A DNA stretch of 64,000 nucleotides. Source: Torreya grandis. Taxonomy: Eukaryota; Streptophyta; Pinopsida; Cupressales; Taxaceae. Both the position numbers and the translations under genes were made by a program. The stretch covers positions 1,798,001-1,862,000 of the forward strand of contig JARHVA010001739.1 in assembly GCA_037957365.1 (NCBI GenBank). Direction: 5' to 3'. Numbering within the stretch: the first letter of the stretch is position 1; each line of letters opens with the position of its first letter. The notes below the pieces were generated by a model. That model was not told the DNA's origin and made no database searches. It was given only the letters and a program-made list of their open reading frames with translations. This document shows, in pieces, positions 38,273 to 50,022 of this stretch.

Positions 38273-38486
38273 GTTTAGGTGAGTATAAGAATTAGGTAGG
38301 TACCCAAGTACATAAAAAATATATAAGACTAGAAGAACCCCTCCAAATGATGTTAAAATTTCCTACAGTGGAGCTCACAAAATGACCAAGGTCAATGATG
38401 AGATTCTTTACCTGAAGACCGAAGAAGCTCCATCTGCATAAAATAATTTTTATTCTATTTTTTAGAGGAAGAACATGAAGATTGTA

Positions 38487-39640
38487 CTAAATGTTCACCC
38501 ATTCCATAATAGAAGACAAAGGTATTATGACAAATATCTTTGAGTATATTCCAAAACTAAAGTGTGGCATAGGTTTGGAAAGATCATGTATAAGAACTGA
38601 AGGGAAATCCACTGAAGTGAATCTTTTAGAATAATGACATGGAGTATTCATTGAAATTATGTCCATAAGAAGAGGCAAACACAAATAAATAACTATTAAA
38701 ATGGAAAAAGAGACTATAAATGAAGCACATAGATCTACAAAATGATTATCCATGAGAATAAATGAGTCATCAATGATCTCAATAAGTGCACTCACATTAT
38801 TAATGAAGATGAGATGATCCTCTAAAGAACAAATCTATGATGGATATAGAAGAGTAATATCGTAAATGGAAATGGATGTAGAATATGAAATAGGACAAGT
38901 AATGTCTAGTATAATCACATCCTGTAGTGGTGGATTGATATAAGGAAGAGCATAGTTCATCTATAATGACTCATTATAATAAATAGGAGTAGGAGGACTG
39001 AGTACAACAATATTTGAAGAGATAATAGGAAGAGGAGGAGGAGTAGTGATAAAAATATCAACAAGATCTTTTAAAATATTCTAAAGTGTGATCCAAATAG
39101 TGGAGGGGCCCTGTATGTGCTCCACATGGTGTAGATTCCATAAAACATGCATCAATAAGTGACCATAAACACAGTCACAAGAGTTGGCTTAGTGATTGTA
39201 TTGACAAGGGTCAGTGGGGATAGGAATCTAATCATATAAAAATGGAATAAGGTCATGTTTCAGGAGAAAGAATTCCATGTACATCCACCATGAAGCATAA
39301 TTGGTCTTTTCAAAAAGAACCACTGGAGCAAAATCATTTATCCTCATATGGTATCAATTGGAGATATGTGAGTTGACATGACCATAAGTAACCATACACA
39401 TTGAATGAGATGGACATCCAACTCAAGCAATAAGTGACCATATAAAAATAGAATAAGGTCATGTTTCATTAGCAAGGATTCCATGTACATCCACCATGAA
39501 GCATAACTGGTCTTTTCAAAAAGAACCACTGGAGTAAAATCATTTATCCTCATATGGTATTAATTGGAGATATGTGAGTTGACATGACCATAAGTAACCA
39601 TGAACATTGAATGAGATGCACATCCAACTCAGTCAAAAAT
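38487..39640 (-). pseudogene. gag: Copia gag pseudogene, minus strand
   Basis: The N-terminal gag pattern is readable near 39,553-39,440: FTPVVLFEKTSYASWWMYME, then SLLMKHDL. It resembles the copia start in which an aromatic residue and a W-x-x-x-M-E segment follow a short acidic lead. This start is duplicated (206-bp tandem repeat). Further downstream on the minus strand, 38,795-38,487 stays open for 102 residues but shows no clear motif. No zinc knuckle, integrase or reverse transcriptase was found. The frame is heavily decayed and its end is approximate. Confidence 0.5.
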
Positions 39641-39656
39641 TCATCCAAATGAGCAA
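39245..39656. repeat. 206-bp tandem duplication in gag
   Basis: 39,245-39,430 and 39,451-39,636 repeat with a 206-bp offset (CCATGTACATCCACCATGAA at 39,275 and 39,481) and about 94% identity by eye. It duplicates the gag start of the minus-strand copia. Confidence 0.9.
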
Positions 39657-39718
39657 TTTGTGCAAAGTCACCAAATTCTCCCTGATATTGCATAGGTTAG
39701 CACTTTATATTTGAGTGT

Positions 39719-39819
<101 letters not shown>

Positions 39820-40762
39820 GAAACAAAGTTATGAAAAAGAGAATAAGAAATGTAACCTCCCTAAAATTATAAAGGATCAATTTTAAAAGGCTCAAAAATA
39901 ACATAAATGATTGAATCTATAAAAAAAACTCGCACTTTCAAAAAAATGGTGCCTGAAAAGGAGCTATAGGCTAAAAAATTATGTGAGTTAGAAATTCTTA
40001 AAAAGAATTCAAATTGTAAAATTAATTTTTTTAATCCCCATTGGGTTGGTTATGACCAAGGGCTTAAACTCCCATGTGACCATGGGTTAAGGGTGAGGAT
40101 GAGTATAGGGTGTGTCGGGTCTACCACTGCATGCAAGTAGGGGGTCAGTGTTTGGCTATGCTACACGTGCAATGTTGAAGTCTATTAGTGGTACAAGTAT
40201 AAGTTCATAGTCTATCGATGGTATAAGCATGGGTTTATAGTCTACATGTGGTACAATCATAGGTCACAGAGTCTAGCAAGTGCACAAGCAATGAAAAAAG
40301 TTCATTGAAGGGTAGCATCCCACCAAAGTGCCTATAAGGGGTAGAAACTCTACAAATCTAAAAAACCCTAGATCTACACATTTGGTACAGATTCCACAAA
40401 AACTAGAAAGGACCCACTTGGTTTTTTGACAAACCTATAAAAACCTAGAAAAGGTTTTTCGTTAAAGTCACCTAATGTACATATTTTCATAGAATTAAAA
40501 AATGGCCTTTAAACCCTCCACAAAGGTCAGAAACTAATTGCCACAAAACTAAGTCATGTTTATAGTTAATTCTAGAGTTTTGACACCTTATAAATTCAAC
40601 AATGTTATCCATTTTTTATTTTGAGACTTAGGATATGTAGATTTGCAAAGATTTTCTAGAAACCCCACCAAACCTTGAAAAATTAAAATCAATGAAAAAA
40701 TACTAAACAAGCTAAAATGTTGGATCTCACAATAGAGGCTATGGTATTCAACTACCATAAAA

Positions 40763-40774
40763 GATCTGATACCA
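40763..40774 (-). other. Primer-binding site of minus-strand copia
   Basis: The minus strand reads TGGTATCAGATC right after LTR end CTAACA. This matches the copia Met primer site except near its end. Confidence 0.85.
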
Positions 40775-41087
40775 TGTTAGAGTGGGTCACAATCGAGGTT
40801 TGGTTTGGATAAGATCAAATGCACGAAAAAAAACCCTATATGGGGTAGTGAAATCCAATAACAACTCGAATGAAAGAAATTTATCTTCACAACCAAAACA
40901 TTATATTAGAATCATTCATTAAAACATTCAAAATGCAATAACATTCTAGGTTGGTTATTCAAAAGTACATAGGAAGGTTCATTATATAGATGGAAGATAG
41001 AAATGCCATCACATCCTTATGAATGTGGGATTAGCTTCCCCAATGACCTTTATTAAACACCTGTGGGTAAAACCACAATGGGAATAT
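40775..41087 (-). repeat. 5' LTR of minus-strand copia
   Basis: It aligns with 34,141-34,288 joined to 38,080-38,257. The outer ~20 bp (expected CTAACA on the plus strand) is not conserved. Confidence 0.75.
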
Positions 41088-42041
41088 AATTTTGCTTCTT
41101 CTTCTTCTATGAAATTAAAACACTAGGAGTTTTCATTAGGAACTTGTTGGAGGTTTTCTTTAAGCAATGGGTCCATCAAATCTAGAATCTAAAATTATAA
41201 AAATAAACATTTATATTAGGTAGTTGAAGGATTTCATAAGATAAATGTAATTTTAATTTCAATACCCCTTTCTTTGTGATTATTATAAAAAATACATCAC
41301 AAAAAAACACTATAAACCATAAGCATAAGGGGGAAAAAAACATAGTTGGGACTATGATGCAAGTGCGGATTTTTTTTTTGGATATGTATGGATAATACTA
41401 GCATGTATATCCATTTTTCCTCTCCTAAATCATGAGAAAACATTAAAATTTGATAAGAAAACATGCAAATGTCTTTTTATGTGTTTGTTAGGGGTCTATG
41501 AAGGGCCTACGCCCATTAAGGTCGTTATTGATCCATGTACTCTATGGTTTAGTCTTTGTCAATGGTGTGCACCTTTTTAAAAAGAGGACTCGACTTTTGT
41601 ATGAAATGAAAAAAATATATATAAAAGACCCTTTTTTGTCCCCCAACTTTGTGTATTCACTCTTCACATGGACCAGGTGTGATCATGTATGACAAATACA
41701 TAATGGAAAAGGCTCTTATACTAAAATTAAGTGTCTACATATACATGATGGGATAGAGAGCCGTTATTTTTTGGAGCTGTAAGAGAGTGATATGCAGAAG
41801 AATTAAAGAGAAGATCTAGAGGAGAACCTAAGCTAGAATTCCCTAGAGGACAAACAAAATGTACACTCTCATCTGAATAACTTATTATATATATTTCAAA
41901 AATGTTGATAACATTTATCAATATGCATAATCATATATTTATGTTTCAATATGAATGTAATTTTTAGGCTTCCTATGAAACCTAGAGGGTTTAAATAGGA
42001 TGAGGCGTTCATTGGTCACTTATCAAATTTTAAATATTTTA
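41088..42041. repeat. 0.95-kb direct repeat, copy 2
   Basis: Partner of 33,202-34,140. It starts right at the outer border of the minus-strand copia and ends TAAATATTTTA, like copy 1. No coding content was recognised. Confidence 0.8.
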
Positions 42042-44506
42042 GACCTTCTTGTTAAGTGTTACAATCTTTATGAGCATCAATCAATGTCCCCTAATAAATT
42101 TCAACTTCATCATGTGTCTACCCTTCACCTTAACAATTACTTAGGTCATAAAATTAGAGTTTTACCTCAGAACACTTAGTTAAAGGGTGCAAGGAAAAAC
42201 AAACATTGGATGATATCAAGTACCAATGGTGGTTTTCCTATCCCAAAGGTAAGATCTCAAACATATTAAAAATGAAAAAAGTGCTTGGCAAGGGTCAAAG
42301 GTAGTGCATATGAAAATTTTGAGTAATGCAAAGTATCAAAATTTTCATCAATCCCTCCCAACATGAGCGTGCTAAAATGAAATGCATATTTCTTTGAATA
42401 ATTACAACATGTAATGAAGTTATTGAAAAAAAAATATGTACAATGTAAAAATGGGGTTTCTACAATTAAATTTTGTAAATCACCATGCCCAATTAACTCT
42501 CACTTGCATGCATGAAAAGTCTAATTTGCCTTCAATTTATTGTAGCAACTGTCCAATTCACCCTCAATTAACTTTGAATACCCAATCTAATAAATGTTTA
42601 ATTCACAAAAAATACTCAACAAAATGATGCATTGGTTTTTTCAAAATGAATCCCTTGTTTTCTCAAAATGCTACCCTTTTTCTAAATTGAACTCAATTGA
42701 GCCCCTTTTCTCTATTCATTGTAAATAATTAATAAAATGATGCCTTGATTTTATCAGTGTCATTTTTTTTACCCAAATAAAATAATTAAATATTGTGTCT
42801 AACTTAATATGTGGCTTTAGTAAACAAGATCTTAAATTAGAGACTAAAATTATTACAAAGATGATAATAATGTCATATTTATAGACACCCCAACATCACC
42901 CTTAGTGCCAATACTAAAATTACATCTATTGACACTCCAACGTTACCATTAGTGACACCCTAATGTTACTATTAAACCGCCCTTCCTCTCGTTGATGATT
43001 CAGTGTATCGTCGGATGCATCAAAATTGAATTTTAGTTTCTTTGCACACCACTGTTAAATTGATTCAGTGTATAGGAATCAATTTTGTTTGATTTATATT
43101 TTATTTTTAATTTTTAAAACAACTTACTCCTCCATTGATTTCCATGACTTCCTTTATAATTAGTGACTTGAAAATGTAATGAATGCATGGTTGCATCGAC
43201 ATCGCTTTCAACTATTCGAAGTAAAAGTAAATAGAATTTTTTAAATACTAAATCATGCGACAACTTGAATATTGGAGAATCTTTGATGGATGGGTAATTG
43301 AGAATGGTTGGGTAGATGGCGCGTTATTCAAAGAAAGATCAATTTGATCATATTATTTTTTCCTGAAATTCAAATTCAACTAAAAGGACAATTATTTGTT
43401 TCAGAATGTTTGATGAATTAATAATAGATCATTGAGAATTGCAAGGTGGTTTTATTTTTATCATTATTTTTATGGATTAAATTTGATGGTCATATTTTTT
43501 ATCATAATTTAAAAAATATATATATAAATATGATCATATTGTTATCAAAATTTATTTATTTTTGATATGTTCGAAAGTATTATATATGATCATTAAATTA
43601 TATAAAATGTCGACATTTATATATAATCAAAAGATTATAACTAGGTTTTTTTATTTTTAAAATAGTTAATTCTGCGAAAATATACATAGGTCAAGTAGCT
43701 TCAATTTTATACAATTTAATAGTTCAGGGTACAAATTTGTCTTATAGATTATACTTGATTATATTTCGGCATACAAATTTGTGAGAGTTATTATATACGT
43801 ATAGGTCTAATTCCCTAGCAAATTATACGAGACATGTATAAGTTAGTCTGGAATGTCCAAGTATGTGTGTGTGTGTGTAATAAGGACCACCTAAGACACA
43901 ATAAGCTTAATGAAATAATTATATTTTACTATGAAAATATTTTGAATATTCTTTGACACCACATGCTCTTCCTTCTATATAATTTTTAATAACTAGAAAA
44001 TTTAAAAATAAATAATTTTCAAAACCAATGTTTATTTTATTTTTAGCATTAAATGTAGTGGACGTGGAATTAAAGCTACGAGGATCGAGGTTTAGATTTT
44101 GCCCCATTTTTTAGTGAATTGGTACCAGCATATTGAGGGTCCCCAAGGCAAAATTTAATGTTGGTCCAACACGTCACCTGCAAGATTAATTGAAGTTACT
44201 CGCATACATATGTGACGGTTTCTCATTTTTTCTTGTAATTTATGAAAGCTCTTGGTGGAAACAAAGCTCTGGTAATCAAAATTGAAGCTCTGGTAGTCGG
44301 GGGTGAAGCTCCCGGTAGTCATAATATTGAGACAAGAGGTTAGAAATGAAGGTGCAGACAAATTCTAAGTTGGTGTCCTTGTGATTGAAAGGTATTGACT
44401 TGTGTTTTTTAAGTTTTAAAGATTAAGAGTAGTTGTTTGAACAATCAACTATCTTGAAATGAATAAATATAATAATAGGTTCTCTAAAATATATTTGCTT
44501 AAAACA
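42042..44506. other. Decayed intergenic DNA
   Basis: No gene recognised. It contains a segment repeated at 58,985-59,265 (43,233-43,500), a GT microsatellite at about 43,864-43,879, and a stretch at about 44,040-44,105 with a weak tRNA-like B-box (GGTTTAGATTT) that is too degenerate to call a SINE. Confidence 0.4.
43233..43500. repeat. Dispersed direct repeat, copy 1
   Basis: Matches 58,985-59,265 in the same orientation: AACTTGAATATTGGAGAAT, ATTCAAAGAAAGATCA, GAGAATTGCAAGGTGG and AAATTTGATGGTCATATTTT in order. It is probably part of an older unrecognised element; no terminal structure was seen. Confidence 0.8.
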
Positions 44507-44511
44507 CTATG
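44507..44511. other. Target-site duplication CTATG (left)
   Basis: Repeated exactly at 52,452-52,456. Confidence 0.92.
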
Positions 44512-45233
44512 TGTTGACGCAGAAGATTGCACCCTTGGCAGGACACTGAGCTCCTGCCTTCTTCACGCAACAATGGAAACTCCCCTCTTGCCTGTGGGAC
44601 CGGTGAAGCTGGAGGAGAGAGTCTCTAGATGAGGGCTAGCTCCCTTTGATGTATCTTTTAGGCCCTGGTTTCTCCTACTGCTAACAAACAAAATGAAAAA
44701 AAGGGGGGGATGAAAAGGGAGAAGGAGATGCTGAAAACAAAGCCTAACCCTAAAAAAAAAGAAAAGGTGATACACTAGAAAATGTGATCCACCCAGCTCG
44801 AATATACACTTTACACCAAAAGGAAATGCCTATACACTTCATCTGAAGTGAGAAAACCTTCTGCATCAGTGGGTTAGGGGTCCGTGGAGATACAGGGAGG
44901 AAATAACTACTAGAGGCGTTCTGGGACACACTACAACGGCCTATCCACTTCACCTACACTCCTTTAGGGACACTTCTGACAGACCTGTAAAAGGAAACTC
45001 AAAAATACACCAGACATGCTGCAATCATTCTGTAAAAGCATTAAGAAAATGACTTAACACAGAATTAAGGCATAGACACATACTAAAGATGCAAAACTCA
45101 GAATGGAGGTAAAAATGCTATGTTTCGATTCAAGGTAAAATTCTGGCAGCTCTGCCTTACAAGCCCGAGAGATTTTTGGGCAGAATTTGCCTTAAGGCTG
45201 AGAGCGTATTCGTTTCTCAAAAGAGAAGTTTAC

Positions 45234-45241
45234 AATATATA
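45234..45241 (-). promoter_or_regulatory. TATA box in LTR
   Basis: The minus strand reads CTATATATTG in a pyrimidine-rich context (TTTCTATATATTGTAAAC), conserved in the other LTR at 50,744-50,751. It probably sets the transcription start of the element. Confidence 0.6.
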
Positions 45242-45989
45242 GAAAGAGGAAGAGAAACTTGGCACTTCCTGGGAAAGATTTTTGCACTCTTCTCTGCTAG
45301 TGGCCCATGTGCGTTCTGAACACATCGGGAAGAGGAAGATCACTGCTAATGATGTCATTCTTCTAGAAGAGCCCTGCTAGAACCATGTTGTACAATCACC
45401 AAATTTTGACTTTGGCATTCAAACATTAATGTAAGAGCATGGCCGCGCCTCTTTCTGCAAACAAACTATAGTTTGTCCCCTCATTAATGCCAACTGCAGA
45501 AAATAGGTCACGTCGCTCATCAACAATAACTCGCCTTCCCTTTGCCACTTGGATGCTTTGTCATTTTTTCTCCTTGTCTTCTTCCTACTCTTTCAACCCT
45601 TGGGGGCGATCTTCTGGTAGGTCACTACATTCCTTAGGCATATTTCAAGGTAGTTCAAAAACAACGACTACTTCACTATGTTAAATTTGAGGTTCACATG
45701 GCCGTCACCCAACGGCTCGTTTGTCTGCTTAAATTCGACAGCTTTTAGGACGTCACCATCCTCGGCAAAAGTCATCGAGTCTTTTTTTTTGGGCCTTTTC
45801 CCCACGGGTTTTCTGTTTCGAGCCTTTTCCCGCAGACAAAAAGTCTTCAGGAATTGGCCACTCTTTGTCCCTTTCTTTGGGCTCTTTGAAAATTTTTGCC
45901 CTCCGCAAGGGCTTTCAGATCTTGAACTACCCTCTACAAGGGCTTTTGAACCCATCACTGCCCTTCGACTATAGGGCACACCCTTAAAC

Positions 45990-46700
45990 CAAGCCGTTGA
46001 ACCAACCCATTGAACCAAAATTGGTTCAACGGTTCAATCAGTTCAATCACTGTGCGCTAAGCCCGTTGAACCAAGCCTTTGAACTGAAATTGACATGTGG
46101 CCACTTCCGCAGAGCCTTTAGTTGCCTTAGAAAAATTTTGGGCCATTTTTTGGTACTTGTAGACACTGACACTTGGCACGCTCTGCATGGCCCCTAACAA
46201 CTCATTCAGGCCCACCACAGTCTTCTTTGAAGCCAACAGGAGAAATCCATGGATGTTGCCACCTATCAGTTTCCATCAAGCCCTGTAGGGGACATGTGGC
46301 ACATTCTACTGCTCCTAAAAAAGCATGTTGAAGTCCTCTGTGGTTGCCACTTGGTACTTTTCGTGCTCTAGCTTCCCTGGTGTAGAATTTGACAGTTTTC
46401 AAGACATCGCCGTCCTTGGCAAAGTTCATCGGGCTTTTCTGTGACTTTTTTGCTTTAGGCCCTTTGACTGTCCTTTGAAACTCCTTCTTGCCCTCCAGAA
46501 AGGCCTCTGAACCTTGAACTACCCTTCGGCTTTAGGGCACACCCTTAAACCAAGCTGTTGAACCAACAATTGGTTCAATGGTTCAAGACTACATGCCAAG
46601 CCGCTTGAACTAAACCGATGATCTGTTTATTGAACCAAGCGATTGAACCAATATGTCGATTTGAACCAAAGCATTAAACTGGTTCAATGGTTCAACCATG
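45990..46700. repeat. TTGAACC/GGTTCAA inverted motif cluster
   Basis: More than a dozen TTGAACC or GGTTCAA motifs occur in two groups (about 45,990-46,090 and 46,550-46,700). One is a perfect 9-bp inverted repeat with a 2-bp spacer: TTGAACCAAAATTGGTTCAA at 46,010-46,029. The groups recur in the other LTR at about 51,505-51,590 and 52,025-52,190, where some copies are mutated. They lie in U3, so a transcription-factor or hairpin role is possible. Confidence 0.75.
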
Positions 46701-47300
46701 CCAACTTTTCTTGTGATTTTCTTCATACCATAGCCCAAAGAAACCTTGTGAAACCCATAACTCTCTGAACTGATCCTCCATGCGCCAAAAGACTAACTTG
46801 CAGAGTCTGTAGAAATCTAAAACCTACAGAGTCCATAGATTTAGACTTACAGAGTCTGTAGATTTAAACAGATTCATGCAAAATTAGAAAATGAAATGGC
46901 TTAGAATAGTAGGGACAAAAGGGAACCGATTTTTTGGCCTGTTGGGCAAAAAATGGTCAACAAATTGGTGACTCCCAGGGGAAGCATGCCTGTTATGCTT
47001 AAAGACCAGTTGCCTTGTAGTCCATTGGGCACAGAGTCAGATGTAACTTAAACAAAGTTAACAAAATCCCCAAGAGATCTGAGAATCAAAACATGAAGCT
47101 TTTTACTCCACACACGAAGGGAAACATACAAGGTTAAAAACACTACCTGTGCAAACTACACTTAGGGAAATCAGGAAAAGAAAACTGAAAACAAACTACT
47201 ATATACAGCTAACCAGGTACATCTGCTTCCCTCCTAGATCAAAGGGAAAACTTCTTAAGTCCCCTCCTTGGCAATGAAACTTATGGTGCTAGCCAAGTGG

Positions 47301-48383
47301 CTAGATAAAAAGGAGAGCTGGTGGCCTGCTCCTCTTGCCTACCACCTGAGTTGGCTTGTATCCGAGTGGATTAGATTGAAACATGCCTCCAACATATACG
47401 TACTCTGTTTTTTCTTGGAAGCTCACCTCCTGTTGGTTCTTCAGGCTAGTGTATCTCATCAAGAAATCAATGATTGCTGGCTCATCACCATAAGCCTCTT
47501 GATATGCATCATTGACTGGCTTGTTCTCTTCTGCCTCATGCTCGGGTTCCATGACATGATCATCCTCCTTGATGATTTCAAAGAAAATATCTTCAGATTC
47601 ACCAACCTCTTGAAGGGATAAATTTGAAGGCCTGCAGCCCCTTTGCAAACTTATTTGAGTCCTAATGCTGCCTTCTCCACTCTTAGCCAGCTCATAGCCC
47701 CCTTGAAGAATAGTGTAACCTGCCCCCATAACTTCAAACAAATCATTCAAAGCATGGTAAAGAAAGTGCCCATGCCCCTCTGCAATGTCTTGAAAAATGA
47801 GAGAAGGGGCAAAAAACACTTCTTCATCATCAGAGATAGAGGCAAAAGCTTGTGACTTGTCTTCTTGTTCATCAAAGGGGGTACCTATGTTGATCTCCTC
47901 CTCGTCCGCACTCATGAAGTCTTCCTGATCAGTCATGAATTGAGCATACTCCTCTTCACTTGCTTCCTTCAAGACAGGTTCCTCCTCGAGAAGGGGTGAA
48001 GTGGAAGGCTGACGGACGAACTCATGTGGAAGAGGAGGTAGTCTTTGAACTAGAATCGAATGATTCTCCTCTTTCCATTTGGTCATCACTTCACCTATAT
48101 CAGGCATGGCCTGATAGCTCTCTTGGGGATGTGTAGGTGGGGTGTTTTTAGACATGGAATGTGCTATTGGGTCTAAACCGTCCATCACACACTGGCTGAG
48201 GAATCTCTCTCTGGATTCCAACTCTACAATCCGCCTATCTATATCCTCTTGGAAGAGCCTTTTTTGGAGGTCACAATCACCATCAGGAGCAGGAGTAGCC
48301 TCATCTTCTTCTAGGTCTTGAGCAAAACCTTTCTCTTCCTCTTCCTTTCTGTCCCAAGATTCCACTATTTGCTTCCAACTCAT
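47301..48383 (-). CDS. Acidic modular protein of LTR element, 360 aa
   Basis: An open frame of 360 codons from ATG 48,383, in the gag position of the 44.5-kb element; the protein family is not recognised. It is strongly acidic, with Glu/Asp runs (DRKEEEEKG, EEEYAQFM, DEEEINIG). Residues 1-130 hold a module, MSWKQIVESW, then QDLEEDEA, LQKRLFQEDIDRRIVELESR, NTPPTHP and VMTKWKEEN. A second copy of this module lies just upstream in the decayed part. The C-terminal half (HFLYHALNDLFEVMG, IFFEIIKEDDH, AIIDFLMRYTSLK) lacks zinc knuckles, a protease DSG or RT motifs. The same frame continues upstream through TAA stops at likely Gln codons, so the original protein was longer and this start is only the first intact ATG. 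Whether it is translated today is unknown. Confidence 0.6.
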   Translation of the reverse strand: MSWKQIVESWDRKEEEEKGFAQDLEEDEATPAPDGDCDLQKRLFQEDIDRRIVELESRERFLSQCVMDGLDPIAHSMSKNTPPTHPQESYQAMPDIGEVMTKWKEENHSILVQRLPPLPHEFVRQPSTSPLLEEEPVLKEASEEEYAQFMTDQEDFMSADEEEINIGTPFDEQEDKSQAFASISDDEEVFFAPSLIFQDIAEGHGHFLYHALNDLFEVMGAGYTILQGGYELAKSGEGSIRTQISLQRGCRPSNLSLQEVGESEDIFFEIIKEDDHVMEPEHEAEENKPVNDAYQEAYGDEPAIIDFLMRYTSLKNQQEVSFQEKTEYVYVGGMFQSNPLGYKPTQVVGKRSRPPALLFI

Positions 48384-49814
48384 GATCTTGGGATTGGAAC
48401 CTTGCTCCTGTGAATAGGCAGTAACTTTATCCTCTTCAAGGTCTTGAGTTGGTTCATGATGTTCCTTCTTCCAGCTTGGAATTTGGAGATCATGTTGAAA
48501 GACTTAAGTAGGTTGGGGAGGATTTGGGAGGGTCTGCTCATGTAAGAGAAGGGCTATCTGAAAAGAGACGTGCTGAAAAGCTAGGTGTACGGGATTGAGG
48601 GTAGGATCGAATGATGCATCAGATGAGCTAGAAAGATCAAGTGCCATCTGATAAAAAGGATTTGGCATACAAGAGGGAGTTTTCTCTAGAATAGGAGGGG
48701 GCAGACCTTGGGCCAAAATTTCTTGATTTTTGTCCCTCCATTTTACCAACATTTCATCAATATTGAAATTAGCTTATGGATTGGTGGAAGGGGTGTCTTT
48801 TGGCATCGGCTCCTCTACAAGGTTTGAAAACTCCATCTCTCTCTCTCTCCAAGCAATCTCATCTTAACCTCTAATTCCTCAATCTGCTTAGCTATATTAT
48901 CCTCATTTTGTACCTCTTGGAGATCATAGGAGTCATTATAGAGATGGGGAGTACATGAAGGTTGCCATGAAATGCAAGAAGCTTCCTAAGGAAGAGTGGG
49001 AGGGACTTGAAAAGGATTGATCTCATTTATGCCTCACACTCTTGGACAATGCCTTTTTCCTCCTTGTTGTTCCATGACTTGACCACTTTATTCCAGCTCA
49101 AGACATTCAGACTGGGCACCTCCTTTTGGGGGGATGGGGCCACAATGTGAGAGGGTAGTGAGGGTTTGGGTTCCATTTCCTTGCTGCCAAAATGGACTGC
49201 TACATCTGAAGATTTGCCAATTTGATCTGTCTATCAAGATTAGCCTTAAACACAAGGTTCGTTATTTTAGAACTCTCCTCAACATAATTGGGGAAAGGAC
49301 TTTGATAGGCTTGACTTGGCTTATAAGCAGGGGCTGTATATGATTGATATGATGCTTAGGGCAGCAAGTATGCAGGTTGATAGACTTGGTAAGGCTGCCT
49401 CTCATGAATACTCAGCTTCTCTTCCAAAGATGCAATCAAACCACCCACATCTAGCATCTCACTTGTAAGCCTATGCTAATTGGCTCTTTCAATGGGAGTC
49501 CATTCCTTCTTAACCTGATTCAGTGCATTTCTCACTTGATGGATGACATCATCAGGAATTTCTTGGCCACATCCCCTTCTGCTGTCAAGATCTATTACAT
49601 AATTTTTGTATCCCAATAGTGCTCGCTTGAAGGCAGAAACAGGTTGATTGGCAAAGAGACTGGGTTGAGTGGGAGAAGTGATGTAATGAGAAGACTGGGC
49701 ATAAGGCTGATATAGATCATTATAGGGCTAGGACCGGTCATATTGGACCTGATAAGGATCAACATAAGGCTAGTGATGATCATAGCCATGCTGACCAATG
49801 AAAATAGGGTCCAT
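48384..49814 (-). pseudogene. Decayed N-terminal part of modular protein
   Basis: Upstream continuation of the 360-aa frame. A probable start ATG lies at 49,814 (MDP), followed by a Tyr/Gln/Pro-rich stretch (QPYVDPYQVQYDRS-like, with stops at Gln). Next is a helical segment near 49,620-49,400 (FKRALLGYKNYVIDLDSRRG, then DDVIHQVRNALNQVKKEW, then LIASLEEKLSIHE). Module copy 1 lies at 49,090-48,690: VLSWNKVVKSWNNKEEKG, NIAKQIEELEVKMRLL, DTPSTNP and MLVKWRDKNQEILAQ. The frame joins the downstream ORF at 48,383 with single TAA stops near 48,503 and 48,775 and one frameshift near 49,040. Stops are of the CAR-to-TAR type. The function is probably gag-like, inferred from position only. Confidence 0.55.
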
Positions 49815-49998
49815 GGCTTAGAACGATGGGATTATACATACCAAAATGCTATTTCTTGATGGTATGGTACTAGAATTGCTTAACCAGTTGATTTAACTCA
49901 GAGTCACCATTGGTGTTTGATGCAAAAGCCTCCAAAAGTTGGTTGGTCGAAGAACACACAAAAATTATTCAACTCTCTAGACACAACTTATCCTAGTT

Positions 49999-50017
49999 GG
50001 TCCCACCGGGCATGCCA
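49999..50017 (-). other. Primer-binding-site-like sequence
   Basis: The minus strand reads TGGCATGCCCGGTGGGACC five bases inside the right LTR. TGG is the complement of a tRNA CCA end, and the following bases could pair with an acceptor stem and T arm. The exact tRNA was not identified. Confidence 0.65.
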
Positions 50018-50022
50018 AAAAC

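Larger units (their letters stand above)
44512..46962 (-). repeat. 3' LTR (2.45 kb)
   Basis: Matches 50,023-52,451 over its whole length. On the minus strand, U3 runs from 46,962 to the TATA box near 45,240, then R/U5 to 44,512. U3 contains an internal duplication (about 45,735-46,110 and 46,385-46,720) and many TTGAACC/GGTTCAA motifs. Frames across it are not genes. Confidence 0.92.

Noticed and set aside
44040..44105. tRNA-derived SINE head
   Set aside because: A B-box-like GGTTTAGATTT and a possible A-box-like TAGC...TAGTGG are visible, but they are too degenerate and no tail, TSD or second copy was found.
45668..46018. 116-codon minus-strand and 98-codon plus-strand frames, with counterparts at 51,200-51,490
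   Set aside because: They lie in U3 of an LTR, overlap each other on opposite strands, and are not kept intact between the two LTRs.
47268..47621. 117-codon plus-strand frame
   Set aside because: Antisense shadow of the 360-aa minus-strand frame, which shows modular protein structure and the correct orientation for the element.
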